Assembly: GCF_030272615.1 (NCBI RefSeq)
Contig: NC_081408.1
Coordinates: 303,463,450 to 303,527,449, forward strand
Source of the DNA: Cryptomeria japonica
Lineage: Eukaryota > Streptophyta > Pinopsida > Cupressales > Cupressaceae
Direction: 5' to 3'
Length of the DNA stretch: 64,000 bases
Below are positions 12,060-23,653 of the stretch, piece after piece (position 1 is the stretch's first letter; every line of letters starts with the position of its first letter). The notes below the pieces were generated by a model. It saw nothing but the letters and a program-made list of their open reading frames with translations, was not told the origin of the DNA and searched no databases. The position numbers were made by a program, and so were the translations under genes.

Positions 12060-13351
12060 CTATATTGTGGTTTTGAGCATGCTATTGAGCTTGTGGATAA
12101 CAAGCCAATTGTTACAGATCCCTCCCATCATCCTAAATAATTCAAGGATGAGATTGAGAAGATTATTCAAGAGTTGCTAGATGCAAAATTTATATACGGC
12201 CTAGTTCAAGTCCCTTTGCTTCTTTTGTTGTCACGGTGAAGAAGGCTAGTACTATGAGGATGCACATTGATTATCATTCACTAAATAAGAAGACCATCAA
12301 GAACAAGTATCCTATTTTGCATTTTGATGAGTTGATGGATGAGCTACATCAAGCGATCTATTTCTCCAAAATAGATCTTCATTCATGATACCATCAGATT
12401 TGGGTCTGGGAATAGGATGTGCACAAAATAGCTTTTAGGTGTCACTTTGGACATTTCAAGTATTTGGTGATGCACTTTGGCTTATCAAATGCCCCAAGGA
12501 CTTTTTTGTCTTGTATGAACCATGTTTTCAACAAGTAGTGAAAATTTGTGTTGTATTTCTATGATGACATCTTAATTTACAACATGACATGGGAGGGGCG
12601 TATTCGGCACCTTAATGAGGTGTTAAGTATCTTAGCGGCTAACTCCCTTTAAAAGCCTTTAAGTGTGAGTTCAGTATGACCAAACTATTATATTTGGCAT
12701 ATGTCATTGGGGAAGGTGGAGTGAAGGCACATAGGGAGAAGATTCAAGCTATATTTAATTAGCCACCACCAAAGAACATGTCCCATTTGAGGGGCTTCAT
12801 TGGTCTATGCACATACTACAAATGATTTTTGAAGGGGTTTTCTTCATTAATCATCCTTTGATATGTTTGAACAAGAAGGATGTCTTTGTTTGGATGGATG
12901 AGACTCAAAGGATCATGGATCAATTGTAGAAGGTAATGGGTACTTGTCTTGTTTTGGCTTTACTGAATTTCTCTAAGTCCTTTGTGCTTGAGTGTGATGC
13001 ATCCAATATTAGTACTGGGGTTGTTTTGATGTAAAACAAGCATCTAATTTCTTATGAGAGCCAAAAATTGAATGAGTTTGAAAAGAAGTTCTCTACATGT
13101 GACAAGGAAATGTTGGCAATCATGCACATGCACTTGAAAAGTTTCATCAATATCTTGTGGGCAACAAGTTTATAGTTTGGACTGATCATAATAGCCTCAA
13201 GTATTTCATGGATCAAAGGGGATTAAATGAGAAACAACAAAGTTGGGTGAGTAAGATTCAAGGGTATGACTTTGCCATTGAATTTGTTAAAGGAAAAAAT
13301 ATTGTTATTGCTGATGGATTATATAGAAACCCTTCATTTGTTCACTTTTAG
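12060..13351 (+). pseudogene. RT and RNase H of element C
   Basis: RT is recognisable through short matches such as ELVDNKPIVTDPSHH, FKDEIEKIIQELLDA and the region around 12300-12600, but stops and frame changes occur every 20-40 codons. The RNase H end is better kept: 13157-13351 codes VWTDHNSLKYFMDQ and YDFAIEFVKGKNIVIADGL, the typical gypsy RNase H C-terminus including the last Asp. Confidence 0.75.
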
Positions 13352-13379
13352 AAATTTCAGCCTCTTGGAAGGATCACCT

Positions 13380-14760
13380 ACTAGTAGAGTATTCAAAAAA
13401 TCAACATGCTTGTGATATTCTAGATGATAAAATTAATGATGAAAAGTACAAAGTGTTGAATGACATCATCTATTATAAGGATAAAATCTATTTAGTACCA
13501 AAAAGTAAGCTAAAACATAAGATTCTTATTGATATCCATAACATTCAACTTGCTGGTCATTTGGGTTATTTGAAGATATATAGGTATATCTGTGGAAGAT
13601 TTTTATGGAAAGGTATGAAAGACGATGCTCTCAAACATGTGATGGAATGCATACAATGCTAAAGGAATAAAGTTGGAGCTTCTTTTCTAGCAAGGTTGTT
13701 AGATCCACTTCCTATTCCCAATCAAAATTTGAAACAAATATTAATGGATTTCATTACTAAACTACCTAAGGTCGATGGTAGGGACTATATGTTTGTTGTG
13801 GTAAATAGACTCACTAAATATGCTCATTTTATCTCAATGCCTTTCAAGTTTAAAGAAGGAAAAGTTGCTGGTTTATTTTTTAAACAATTGTCCAGACTTC
13901 ATGGTGTGCCAAAGAGAATTGTAAGTGATAGAGATCACATATGACATCAACACCTTTTGGAAAGGGTTGATGAAGCTTACAGGAATAAAACTCAATCATA
14001 TCACTATTTATCATCCTTAAACATATGGTCAAATAGAGATTATAAATAAATAACTTGAAGGATACTCGAGGAACTATGCTTTGGGACAATAAAAATGATG
14101 GGTACCATTTGGAGGTTACAACACCACTTATCATATGAACATAGGTATGAATCCTTTCAAAGCTTTGTATGGTTACAAAGCTTCTACATTTGTGGATTTG
14201 GTTTTTTAAATTCTAGAGCTCAAAAAGCTCTTGAGTGGGCCAAAGAGAATCAAGATATCCTTAAAGCACTTAAGTATAATATTCAGATTGCATAAGAATA
14301 CCAACAAAAATATGTTGATTTCCATCGAGTTTAGAGATCTTTTGAGGTTGGAGACATGGTATTTTTGCCTTTTTTTCCTTATGGACAATCCTCATTGAAA
14401 GTGAGTGGATTAGAAAACCTAAAACCAAAGATTTATGGGACTTTCAAGGTAATCAAAAGGATTAATGAAGTAGCAAATTAGTTAGAGTTACCTTCTACAA
14501 TCAAGATCCACAATCCATGTATCATGCCTCAAAATGAGTCTTGGATAGCAAGTGATTCCTTCTATAGAATTGCCCCCTATGGATAAAGAGGGTAAATTGA
14601 TACTCATATCAGAAATAATTTTGCAACTAAGACAAAAAAAAATTGAGGAATAAAGTCATTTCTAAATATCTCATCAAGTGGAAAAAGTTGCCTTTAGAGG
14701 ATATGACATGGGAAGGAGAAGAGATTCATAAGCATCCTAGTCTACAAATGCTTGAGTACA
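13380..14760 (+). pseudogene. Integrase with C-terminal chromodomain of element C
   Basis: 13453-13662 codes the HHCC zinc region (H near IHNIQLAGHLGYLK, C-x2-C at MECIQC). 13696-13944 codes the core start with MDFITKLPKV and the second Asp context IVSDRDHI. The tail (14200-14560) is broken. Around 14640-14760 the frame reads KYLIKWKKLPLEDMTWEGEE, a clear chromodomain (aromatic cage region and W-E-P-like helix). Several stops interrupt. The chromodomain would guide integration to marked chromatin. Confidence 0.8.
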
Positions 14761-14783
14761 ATAATTCTATGGGTGGGGAGGAC

Positions 14784-15829
14784 TCTAATATCCCCAAATC
14801 AAGTATTGTGGATTAACAATGCATTGGCTATCCTTTCCTTGGATTACCCAAGAGGACAAAGACACAAAGCATTATTGGGTAAGTGTAGAGTCTTTGGCTT
14901 GTATACTATATTATTCTTAAGCTGTGGGCACATCTTTTTATGCAAATTAAGTGACTTCTAGACTAAAGACTTAAGTTGTACCCTTGTACATGTACTTTAA
15001 GTGATTTTGCTAAACATGTGATAAAAAGGCCAAAGGGGCGGGTTTTCAAGGAGCCTATTGGCTCATTTTTAGGGTTTTAATTTGGAGCATTAGATTGAGA
15101 TTATAGTGGATCAAGGGCTCAGGTTAAATCCTCTCTTTGAGAGTTATTATATAACATTCAAGGGTTTTTTAGGGCTCATTTTGTTATTAATATTTAATAT
15201 TTTTTTGTTGCAATCTTTGGCTTGAGACCTAAAACCCTTGAGTATCTCTAGTTGCAAAGAGACATATGGGCTCCCCCTAGTTAGAAGGGTGTGCTTAGAT
15301 GGAAGGGATTAAATGGTTTGGATGCCCTAGTACATATTTTTCAGAGTTCCAATTCTTTATCAAGTTTGAAGGCCAATTTGGAGGTGAAATTCAAAGTTAC
15401 AAGTTCAGATTTGGATTAATACAATAAAATGTTTTCATATTTTTGGGTATCATTGAGGATAGCAACATAAAGGACAAGTGGATGAGACGTAACACTAGTT
15501 TTCTAGGAGTTTGGCAAGGATAGCTAGGGTTTGAAGTTATTTATGAGAACAACAAGGCTTTGAAGGCATATTTTGAGGTATTTGTATCTAAATCTGCATA
15601 TTTTTAGCATCTTCATCTAAAAAATATTAAAGAAAATAAATGTAAATCATTTTTTAAATTTCAGGTAGAATTAGAGTCCTTTTTTATAATTTTTTTAATA
15701 CTAAAAGTTTGATTATAAATCTATGTTTTTTGAATAAATTCTTATATGCAAATAAAGATTTATAATTTTCTATCCCCTAGTTTAGGAGGTATTGTCATTT
15801 TTCTGTTATCCCTATTTGGGGATATTACA
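14784..15829 (+). repeat. 3' LTR of element C
   Basis: It follows the polypurine tract GGGGAGGAC at 14775-14783 and runs from TCTAATATCCCCAAAT to ATTTGGGGATATTACA. The first TG has become TC. Its termini hold a perfect 14-bp inverted repeat (14786-14799 and 15814-15827). The length, 1046 bp, is read from the ends only, since no partner LTR is present. Confidence 0.7.
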
Positions 15830-16039
15830 ACTAGGATAAAGGTTGCAGTTAAGTTTTTGTTTTTGTCTTTATAATTAATATGATTTTGTCTTCTTCAACA
15901 CTTCTAATCCCCTTTAGTAGCTATAGAAATAAGTAGTGGTTAAAAATAATCTTATTTTCCCTTGTAGTGACTGTTCACAACTCCATCCCCTTAAAAATTG
16001 CTTTAATAACTTTAATAATTTTGAATATTTTATTCTACT

Positions 16040-16813
16040 TCTAGGATAGGTTGTTGCCCCATTCCTTTATAATTAATAATATGTCCGAGATATAGAATCT
16101 CTGTCAATCCAATCTCACATTTGGATTCTTTAGTAAAAAGGGACCATTCCTTAAACATTCCTAAAACTTCTTCTAGATGTCATAAATGTTCCTTCCATGT
16201 TTTAGTATAGATTAAAATATCATCAAAGAATATTAAGACAAACTTGATTGATTTTGAACAAATGGTTCATACATGATTGGAAGGTAGCAAAAGCATTAGT
16301 TAAAACAAAGGGCATAACTAAAAACTCAAAATGTCCAAAATAACATCAAAAAGTAGTTTTATTCATGTTCTTTTACCTACTCATATTTATTAATACTTGG
16401 ATCTCAAGTAAATTTTGAGAAATACATTGTTCCGTACAATTCATTGATTACTGATCAATTTTAGGAATTGGATACCTATATTTTATATATTATTATTTAA
16501 AGCTTTGAAAACTAAACACATTGACATAGTTTCATCTTTCTTTTTTACTAGGACCCATCTCTAGAAGTTCCTTAATTGTTTTTTTACTTTCCTCCTTAAA
16601 TTTTCTTGAATGTCTATAAGGAGTAGTAATCATTGTTTTTGATCTTGTTTCTAATTCAATTATAAGTTGGGATTCTCTATTAGGTAGCAACCTTAAAGAA
16701 ATGTCATTGAAGATAATGCTATGTTTGTCCAAGATTGTTTGTATGTCCACATGATAAGCTCTCTTACTTGCAATAGTTGTAGACGTTACTAAACATTTTT
16801 CTGCCCACACCAA
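16040..16813 (-). pseudogene. RT fragment of element D
   Basis: The frame 16813-16532 covers the protease-RT linker and the first RT block (VDIQTILDKHSIIFNDI, ITTPYRHSRKFKEESKKTI). Downstream to about 16040 the minus strand gives KCEIGLTEILYLGHIINYKG, the RT connection region. Homology then stops abruptly and LTR-like sequence begins. Confidence 0.65.
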
Positions 16814-17019
16814 TTATTATCTCCTAAAACATTTCTCCATTCTCTTTGTTGATGCAATTGTAGGAGCTTCGTTGGTCAATCCTTGAAGCACTACTTTGTC
16901 TTTTGATTTGAATGTTAGCTCCATCATTTGATAACTTTGAGTAAACTTTTCAATGAGTGTAGCCATTGCACTCCTAAAACTACATAGGTTTCTCCTATGC
17001 TCACCACATAGAAGTTATC

Positions 17020-18260
17020 TCACATCTTGTATATGCCAAGAGCAATCTCCAATTGCTTAATTATCCTGGTACATGGAATGGTAAAACCATTAACTTCATT
17101 GACATTGAATCCATTGAAATGTTGTGTTTGCAACCCTCTTCTGGCAACCAACCCTTTGTCAATGAAGTTATGCTTTGCCCCACTATCAATTAGAATTGTA
17201 ACTTTGTGTCCTTGCATAACTCTTTATACTATGAAAGGGTGATATTTATAAGCACCCAACAATTTTGCAAGTGTACCCTCTAGATGTTTACTTTCCTCAT
17301 TTATCTTCGATTCAAGTTCACATTCTTCAATTTCTAGCTTCGGTTCTTCCTCCTTTGAATCTTTATCAAGAATTACTTTTGTGTAATGTATTTGACCTTT
17401 TCCCAAGCATCAATTTCAAAGCTCCCATTATTTTCCTATGAGAAAAACATAATTTGTTGCAATGGAGCTCATTTTTGGTCACTTCATCAAAATGCTCTTT
17501 TGTGGTAATGTTTTTCTGTTGAGGAAATCCTTTTTGAAAAGGTTTCTTTTTCTACCTTATAAGAGTGGTTTGCTAATAGAACTTATTCTTGTCCATTGAA
17601 GTTTCTAAATTCAAAGCTTTTTAATAACCTTGTGAAAGGTCAATGGATCAAATGCCTTAATCAAAACCCTAAGAGGTTCAATGAACCTTTCAATAAAAAG
17701 GAAAATTAATCTTCTTTTAGTAACATCAAGAACCATTATTAATAATTTTTAGAATTCCTCCAAATATTTCTCCATTCATTTTTCTTCTTTAATCGGGCCA
17801 ACTCTCTAAAATGAACTTCAAGATCCTTTCTATCAAACCATTTGCAAAATTCATCATACGTATCAATCAAACTATGACCCTATGACCTTGGATAACCAAC
17901 CCATGCTATCACCATTCGTGCACTATGCCTTCTAAATGTAAGGTAATTTATTTGATAGCATCATCCCCCTTCATAGGTTCAACCGTAGATATGTGTCTAA
18001 CTTTTGTACCCATGCACAAGCAGTACATATATTTGAACCATCAAATGTAGACACTGTTAGCTTCCCTAAAAATTGTTGATGGTCATATTGCCTTGGATGA
18101 TATTGTGGTTCAATTCTCAGTACATTATTGTTTCTTTTCATAATTATGAGTCATTACTTCTTAAATTTCTGGAGGCAGATCTCTATATTTTGCATAAATG
18201 GTGTGAATATCGTTTAATGTTGGGCTTTATGTTTCCCTTGATTGGTCCCTTTTTAGTTGT
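17020..18260 (-). pseudogene. Protease and gag remnants of element D
   Basis: 17217-17020 contains VTILIDSGAKHNFID, the DSGA active site of a gypsy protease. 17406-17224 codes an acidic linker after LGKGQIHYTK. Upstream on the minus strand, 17.4-18.2 kb gives gag-like scraps (zinc region starting NKLCFSH, arginine-rich RFIEPLRVLIKAFDP). All are separated by stops. Confidence 0.62.
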
Positions 18261-18562
18261 CACAATCCCATTCACTTAATTTGTCAATCCGGATGGTGTC
18301 TAAAGCTATTTGTGGTAAGGCAAGGTGAGTTATGTTTGGGAGTTCTTTTGGCGTTTCAATGATTTTAGTGGTTTTCAGCAATTGCAAACTTTGTTTTGAT
18401 TCCTAAAAATCTATGGCCGCAAAGAATTAAAAATCCTATTCCACCACACTTTGCACAATCAAATGTAACTCACACTTGCAAGAATTCAAATTAACATATT
18501 CACACTCACCAAATTTCAAACTAATCTATTTCACACTATAGGAATTAAACATCTAAATATAC

Positions 18563-19043
18563 TGTAGAATTTTGAACCTGACCTATCCTCTCTGAACCAA
18601 CTGATTAGAAAACAATAACAACAAAAAGAAGAAAACAACAATATCTTTATTGAAGCTTAATTAAAAAATTACATAGAGGCTGTATATATAAAGAATTTGC
18701 AGTCTAGAAGAATAAATAATAACTGCAGTTCTAAATATATTCCTAGCTTTGCATGGAAAGCTACTAAGGCTCTCAAACTAAAAAAAGAAAACTACTCCCT
18801 AAATTAAGAATACAATAAGTGCATGCACAACATGCTTTATTTACTAAAAACAAACTCATGCAAAAAACAAAACTAAAAATAGTCCTAAGGATTCATGCAT
18901 GCTAGAGTACATGCTTTATTTGCATGAATAAACAAATAAAACTATTAACTAAAAATAGCTTATGCATGGTGATGAATGGATAGCTTCATGTCCAAACTGG
19001 AGTTGCATGGAGCTGCATGCTAGAGCAGCATCACTTATCAACA
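18563..19043 (-). repeat. 3' LTR of copia element E
   Basis: 481 bp, TG...CA in element sense. It holds a TATA-like TTTATATATACAGCC (about 18680-18694) followed by an AATAAAG polyadenylation signal (about 18645), as in its partner. It differs from the 5' LTR by six substitutions and no indel. Confidence 0.95.
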
Positions 19044-21924
19044 TACTCCCCCTTGATGTTGAGAGGGCTGACAATCTTATCTCGTAGTGCTATAAACTGA
19101 GCTTTCACAACCGCTTTGGTGAATATATCTGCTAGTTTATCCTGGGTGTTGATGTGCTTCAATTCGACATCCTTCTTTTGCACCAAATCTCGTATGAAGT
19201 GATATTTCAAATCAAAATGCTTTGTTCTACTATGATGAACCAGATTCTTAGCTAACTTGATGGCACTCACATTGTCACAATAAATTACTGTAGGCTGAAT
19301 TTGTTTTTCTCCAATTTCTTCCAAAACTTTTCTGAGCCAAAGAGCTTGTGTACCTGCTGAGGTAATTGCAACATACTCCGCTTCTGTAGATGAGAGGGCA
19401 ACAATACTTTTCTTTTTTGAGCTCCAGGTAATTAAACCAGAACCAAAAGAAAAACAATTTCCAGATGTAGATTTACGGTCATCTATACTACCTCCCCAAT
19501 CTGAATCACTAAAGCCTACAAGATTGAACTTTTCAGAAGAGTAGTAATGAATACCAAAACTTAAATTCCCTATCACATTCCTCAAAATCCTCTTGGCTAC
19601 CTTCATATGTATTTCAAATGGATTTGTCATATACCTTGAAACAAGTGAAATTGAATAGGCAATATCTGGCCTCGTGTGGGTTAGAAACATCAAGCTCCCC
19701 ACAATACTTCTGTAAGTTGTCTCATCAACTAAATCAGCACCATCATCTCTACATAACAAATCTCCATGAGCACTTGGAGTGGAGGCAGGGTTACAATCAG
19801 TTATATTAAATTTCTTCAGCATATCCTGTGCATACTTTGTTTGAAAAATGAAAATCTCATCCTTACTTTGATAAACCTCCATTCCTAGAAAATATTTCAT
19901 TAGACCAAGATCTTTCATCTCAAATTCTTTCATCATAGCAGCTTTGAATTCATCTTTCATCTTAGAACTACTACCCATATATAAAAGATCATCAACATAC
20001 AAACTTATGATGAGAATATCAGTACCTTCTTGTTTGTAGTATAGGGTAGGATCACTCTTACTTCTCTGGAAGCCATTCTCCTTAAAGTATCCATCAATCC
20101 TAGCATACCATGCTCTTGGTGCTTGCTTGAGGCCATACAAAGCCTTCTTCAACTTGTAGACATAATTATCTTTTCCTTCCACTTCAAAACCTTGTGGCTG
20201 CTCCACATATACTTCCTCTTCTAAATACCCATTCAAGAAGGCACTTTTCACATCCATATGATGTATGCTCCACTTCTTTTGAGCTGCTAATGAAATCAGC
20301 ATTCTTATGGTCTCTTGTCTTGCTACTAGTGCAAATGTCTCTTCATAATCAATTCCATACTTTTGTGTGAAGCCTTTAGCAACTAATCTCGCTTTGTGTC
20401 TTTCAACACTCCCATCACTGTTAAATTTGGTCTTGTAGACCCATTTGGTGCCAATCCTTTTTTTGTCATTTGGAAGTTCTGTTAACTCCCAAGTATCATT
20501 CTTGTGAATGGAATCCATCTCTTCTTCCATGGCTTTCACCCAAACCTCATTAGTACATGCATCTTCAAAACATGATGGTTCAAAATCAGCCTTGGCTAAT
20601 AAAGCAAAATTCACTGTTTCACCTACTAGGTTTTCTTCATGTACTTGATTTCCACTCCTCTGTTAGATATCACTCAATCTCCTTACTTTCCTTGTAGAAC
20701 TTGGAGAAGAAGCTGGACTTGAACTTGGTACTAAAGAACTTGATGAAGGGTTGCTTGGTGGAGTTAAACCACTGGATATAGAAACATTAGTTGGCTGCTC
20801 ATGATCAATATCAGCAATTATATCATCATTCAAAATAGATTTTGGCTTCTCAACATGGCCTTTTTTATGACCATAAACTCCCCCTTTATCAAAAATCACA
20901 TCTCTTGAGACAATAAGCTTGTTAGTGAGGGGATTATACAATCTATAAGCCTTGCTTTTCTCACTATACCCAATAAAAATACATGACTCACTCTTTGCAT
21001 CTAACTTCTGTCTATTCTGATCCGGTACATGCACATAAGCCAAACAACCAAAAACTTTGAAATGATTAACATTAGGCCTTTTACCATACCAAGCTTCATA
21101 AGGAGTCATCTTTTCTAGTGTACTGGTGGGGCTACGGTTGAGGATGTACACCGCTGTAGCAACTCCATCTCCCCAATAAGAATTGCTCAATCCCTTGGTT
21201 TGTAACATGCACCTTGCCATTTCAACCACAGTACGATTCTTCCTTTCAGCTACTCCATTCTGTTGAGGTGTGTATGCAGTAGTAAGTTGCCTCTTGATGC
21301 CATTAAAATCACAATAATTTTGGAAAGCCTTTGAGCAAAATTCTCCTCCACGATCAGTCCTTAAACATTTGATCTTGCACCCTTTCTCATTTTCCACAAG
21401 GGCTTTAAACTTCTTGAATGTATCCAAGGCTTCATCTTTGGCCTTCAAAAAATATACCCAACAATTTCGTGAGTAATCATCAATAAAAGTGATGAAATAT
21501 GATGACTTACCCAAACTCTTAGTTTGCATAGGACCACATATATCTGAATGAACAAGCTAAAGTGGGTGATGAGCCCTCCATGCATTGCCCTTTGGAAACT
21601 TTTCTCTTGCATGCTTTCCTTTAGCACAACCTTCACAAACCTCCTTGTGTTCCTCAACCTTGGGCAAACCAGAAACTAATGCATGTGAGGTTAGAAACTT
21701 CAAACTATGAAAATTTAAATGCCCATACCTGAGATGCCATAACCAACTTGAATCCTCATAAGCCATATTTGCCAAACTATTGTTATGTTCACCAAACCTC
21801 AAGGGGAACATCCTATTTCTTGTCATAGGAACAACAGTGATCACCCTATTATCCTTATTCTTATCATAGATAGTACAAGTCTTATTCTCAAAGACTACTT
21901 TATAATTTTTTTCACATAGCTGTA
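19031..21924 (-). pseudogene. Copia pol: integrase, reverse transcriptase, RNase H (element E), three lesions
   Basis: From high to low coordinates: integrase zinc region (WHLRYGHLNF, CEGCAKGK at about 21.75-21.6 kb), integrase core (FITFIDDYSRNCW, LRTDRGGEF, AYTPQQNGVAERKNRT), a Ser/Pro-rich linker, then a 527-codon open block with RT (AFLNGYLEEEVYVEQP, SLYVDDLLYMG at about 19.99 kb) and RNase H (SDSDWGG, SSTEAEYVA, YCDNVSAI). The catalytic residues are all present. Lesions are a 5-nt deletion type frameshift near 21924, a TAG at 21559-21557 and a TAA at 20665-20663. The chain ends at 19031, overlapping the LTR by 13 nt. Domain order INT-RT-RH is the copia order. Confidence 0.93.
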
Positions 21925-23098
21925 CTTAACAAATTGTGCTTCAATTGTGGAGTATAATAAATATCATGAATACTCTTTATACCTTCTTTTGTTTGGATCT
22001 CCATAGCTCCTTTGGCAGCAACCTCCAATGATTTATCATCACCAAGCTGGATCTTGGATTTGAAACTTCCATCCTTTGTTGAGAACAACTTCTCATTCCT
22101 TGTCATATGGTTAGAGCATCCAGAATCTAGGTACCAAACATCTTTACTAGTATTTTCACCCTTGGCATAAGATAAAAATAAGTGATCAGGAGGATTGTCA
22201 CTACTTTCTTGAGCATAGTTAGCACTTTCACCTTCTTTCAATCTGCATTCTCTTTCAAAGTGGCCATACCTATTACAATGGTAACATTGAACATTTCTCT
22301 TATCAAATCTGCCTCTACCTCTTCCTCTGAAACCACCACTTCCTCTTGAGCCACCTCTTCCTCTACCTCTTGAAGAATTTTGGCTTTGCCCTTTACCTTG
22401 GCCTTGATTGATTTTGGCACTACTGCTGCTTGCATCTTCATTTTTTGTGATTAGCAATTTAGAGGAAAATGCTTTCTCTACACCTTCAAAAGAATCTTTC
22501 AATCTTTCTTCATGAGACATCAGGGATCCAACCAGTTGATCAAACTGTAGTTTTGTCAAATCTTTGCTTTCTTCTATGATTATTGCTACATGATTCCATC
22601 TGGGTGTCAAAGATCTCAACACCTTTTTTATCAAAACTTCATTGCTTACAATTTCTCCAAGTGTAGCCATTTTATTGACCACATCTTTGACTCTGACACA
22701 ATAATCACTTATACTTTCAGCTTCTTGCATCTTCAAATTCTCGAACTCTCGCTTCAATGTCTGAAGCTTGACCACTTTAACTTGATCACTACCCTGGTAA
22801 GCTTCTTGTAGAGTCTTCCAGGCATCTTTGGCAGTTGTTGCTCCTGATATTCTTTGAAATAAGCTCTTATCAAGAGCTATCTGAATGTGAAACAAAGCTT
22901 GAGCATTCTTTTTCCTTGCTTCCTTTCTTGTTGTTCTTTCATTGGCTGTAAGGGCATTCCAATCAGTTGGCTCTTCATAACCTGATTCAATAATCTCCCA
23001 CAAATCTTTTCCAATCAAAAAGGTCAGCATCTTAATGCACCAATAATCATAATCATTCCCATCAAATTCTGGAACGGGATATGGTTAGAATTCGACAT
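21912..23098 (-). pseudogene. Copia gag and protease (element E)
   Basis: A 372-codon open block holds the gag capsid region (ALDKSLFQRISGATTAKDAW, SDYCVRVKDVVNKMATLGE), an RGG-rich basic stretch, one CCHC zinc knuckle (CYHCNRYGHFEREC) and the protease site WYLDSGCSNHM. The likely original ATG is at 23098-23096, in another frame from the block beginning near 23075, so a 1-nt change has broken the N-terminus. The block ends at the frameshift near 21924. Confidence 0.9.
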
Positions 23099-23153
23099 GA
23101 TTAACTTTGGCGAAATTCCAACAATAAAACTTTAACCCAAAACAATTTTACCG

Positions 23154-23165
23154 GCTTTGATACCA
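23154..23165 (-). promoter_or_regulatory. Primer-binding site of copia element E (tRNA-iMet type)
   Basis: Element-sense TGGTATCAAAGC lies 2 nt inside the 5' LTR, the standard initiator-methionine tRNA complement used by many plant LTR elements (one base off the usual TGGTATCAGAGC). Confidence 0.85.
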
Positions 23166-23167
23166 CT

Positions 23168-23648
23168 TGTAGAATTTTGAACCTGACCTATCCTCTCTGA
23201 ACCAACTGATTAGCAAACAATAACAACGAAAAGAAGAAAACACCAATATCTTTATTGAAGCTTAATTAAAAAATTACATAGAGGCTGTATATATAAAGAA
23301 TTTGCAGTCTAGAAGAATAAATAATAACTGCAGTTCTAAATATATTCCTAGCTTTGCATGGAAAGCTACTAAGGCTCTCAAACTAAAAAAAGCAAACTAC
23401 TCCCTAAATTAAGAATACAATAAGTGCATGCACAACATGCTTTATTTACTAAAAACAAACTCATGCAAAAAAGAAAACTAAAAATAGTCCTAAGGATTCA
23501 TGCATGCTGGAGTACATGCTTTATTTGCATGAATAAACAAATAAAACTATTAACTAAAAATAGCTTATGCATGGTGATGAATGGATAGCTTCATGTCCAA
23601 ACTGGAGTTGCATGGAGCTGCATGCTAGAGCAGCATCACTTATCAACA
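23168..23648 (-). repeat. 5' LTR of copia element E with promoter
   Basis: 481 bp and the transcribing LTR of the element. In minus sense it has TATATATACAGCC near 23298-23286 and AATAAAG about 35 nt later. Six mismatches separate it from the 3' LTR (about 1.2%), which dates the insertion as recent compared with the surrounding relics. Confidence 0.95.
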
Positions 23649-23653
23649 TATAC

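Larger units (their letters stand above)
10840..15829 (+). mobile_element. Chromovirus (Ty3/gypsy with chromodomain), decayed, 5' end lost (element C)
   Basis: Order on the plus strand: gag fragments (10.9-11.4 kb), protease remnants, RT (12.06-12.9 kb), RNase H, integrase, chromodomain, polypurine tract GGGGAGGAC and a 3' LTR (14784-15829). A chromodomain fused to integrase defines the chromovirus branch. Gag and RT are riddled with stops, while RNase H to integrase keeps several open blocks. No 5' LTR was found. The element abuts the minus-strand relic at 15830. Confidence 0.82.
18563..23648 (-). mobile_element. Ty1/copia retrotransposon, nearly intact, recent insertion (element E)
   Basis: Two 481-bp LTRs (18563-19043 and 23168-23648) flank gag-pol read on the minus strand. 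Both sides carry the 5-bp target duplication TATAC (18558-18562 and 23649-23653). The LTRs start TGTTGATAAG and end TTCTACA in element sense and differ at 6 positions. Primer site complementary to initiator tRNA-Met lies next to the 5' LTR and a purine tract AAGGGGGAGTA next to the 3' LTR. Gag-pol has two frameshifts and two stops, so it is no longer autonomous but is the youngest element with both LTRs in view. Confidence 0.95.
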
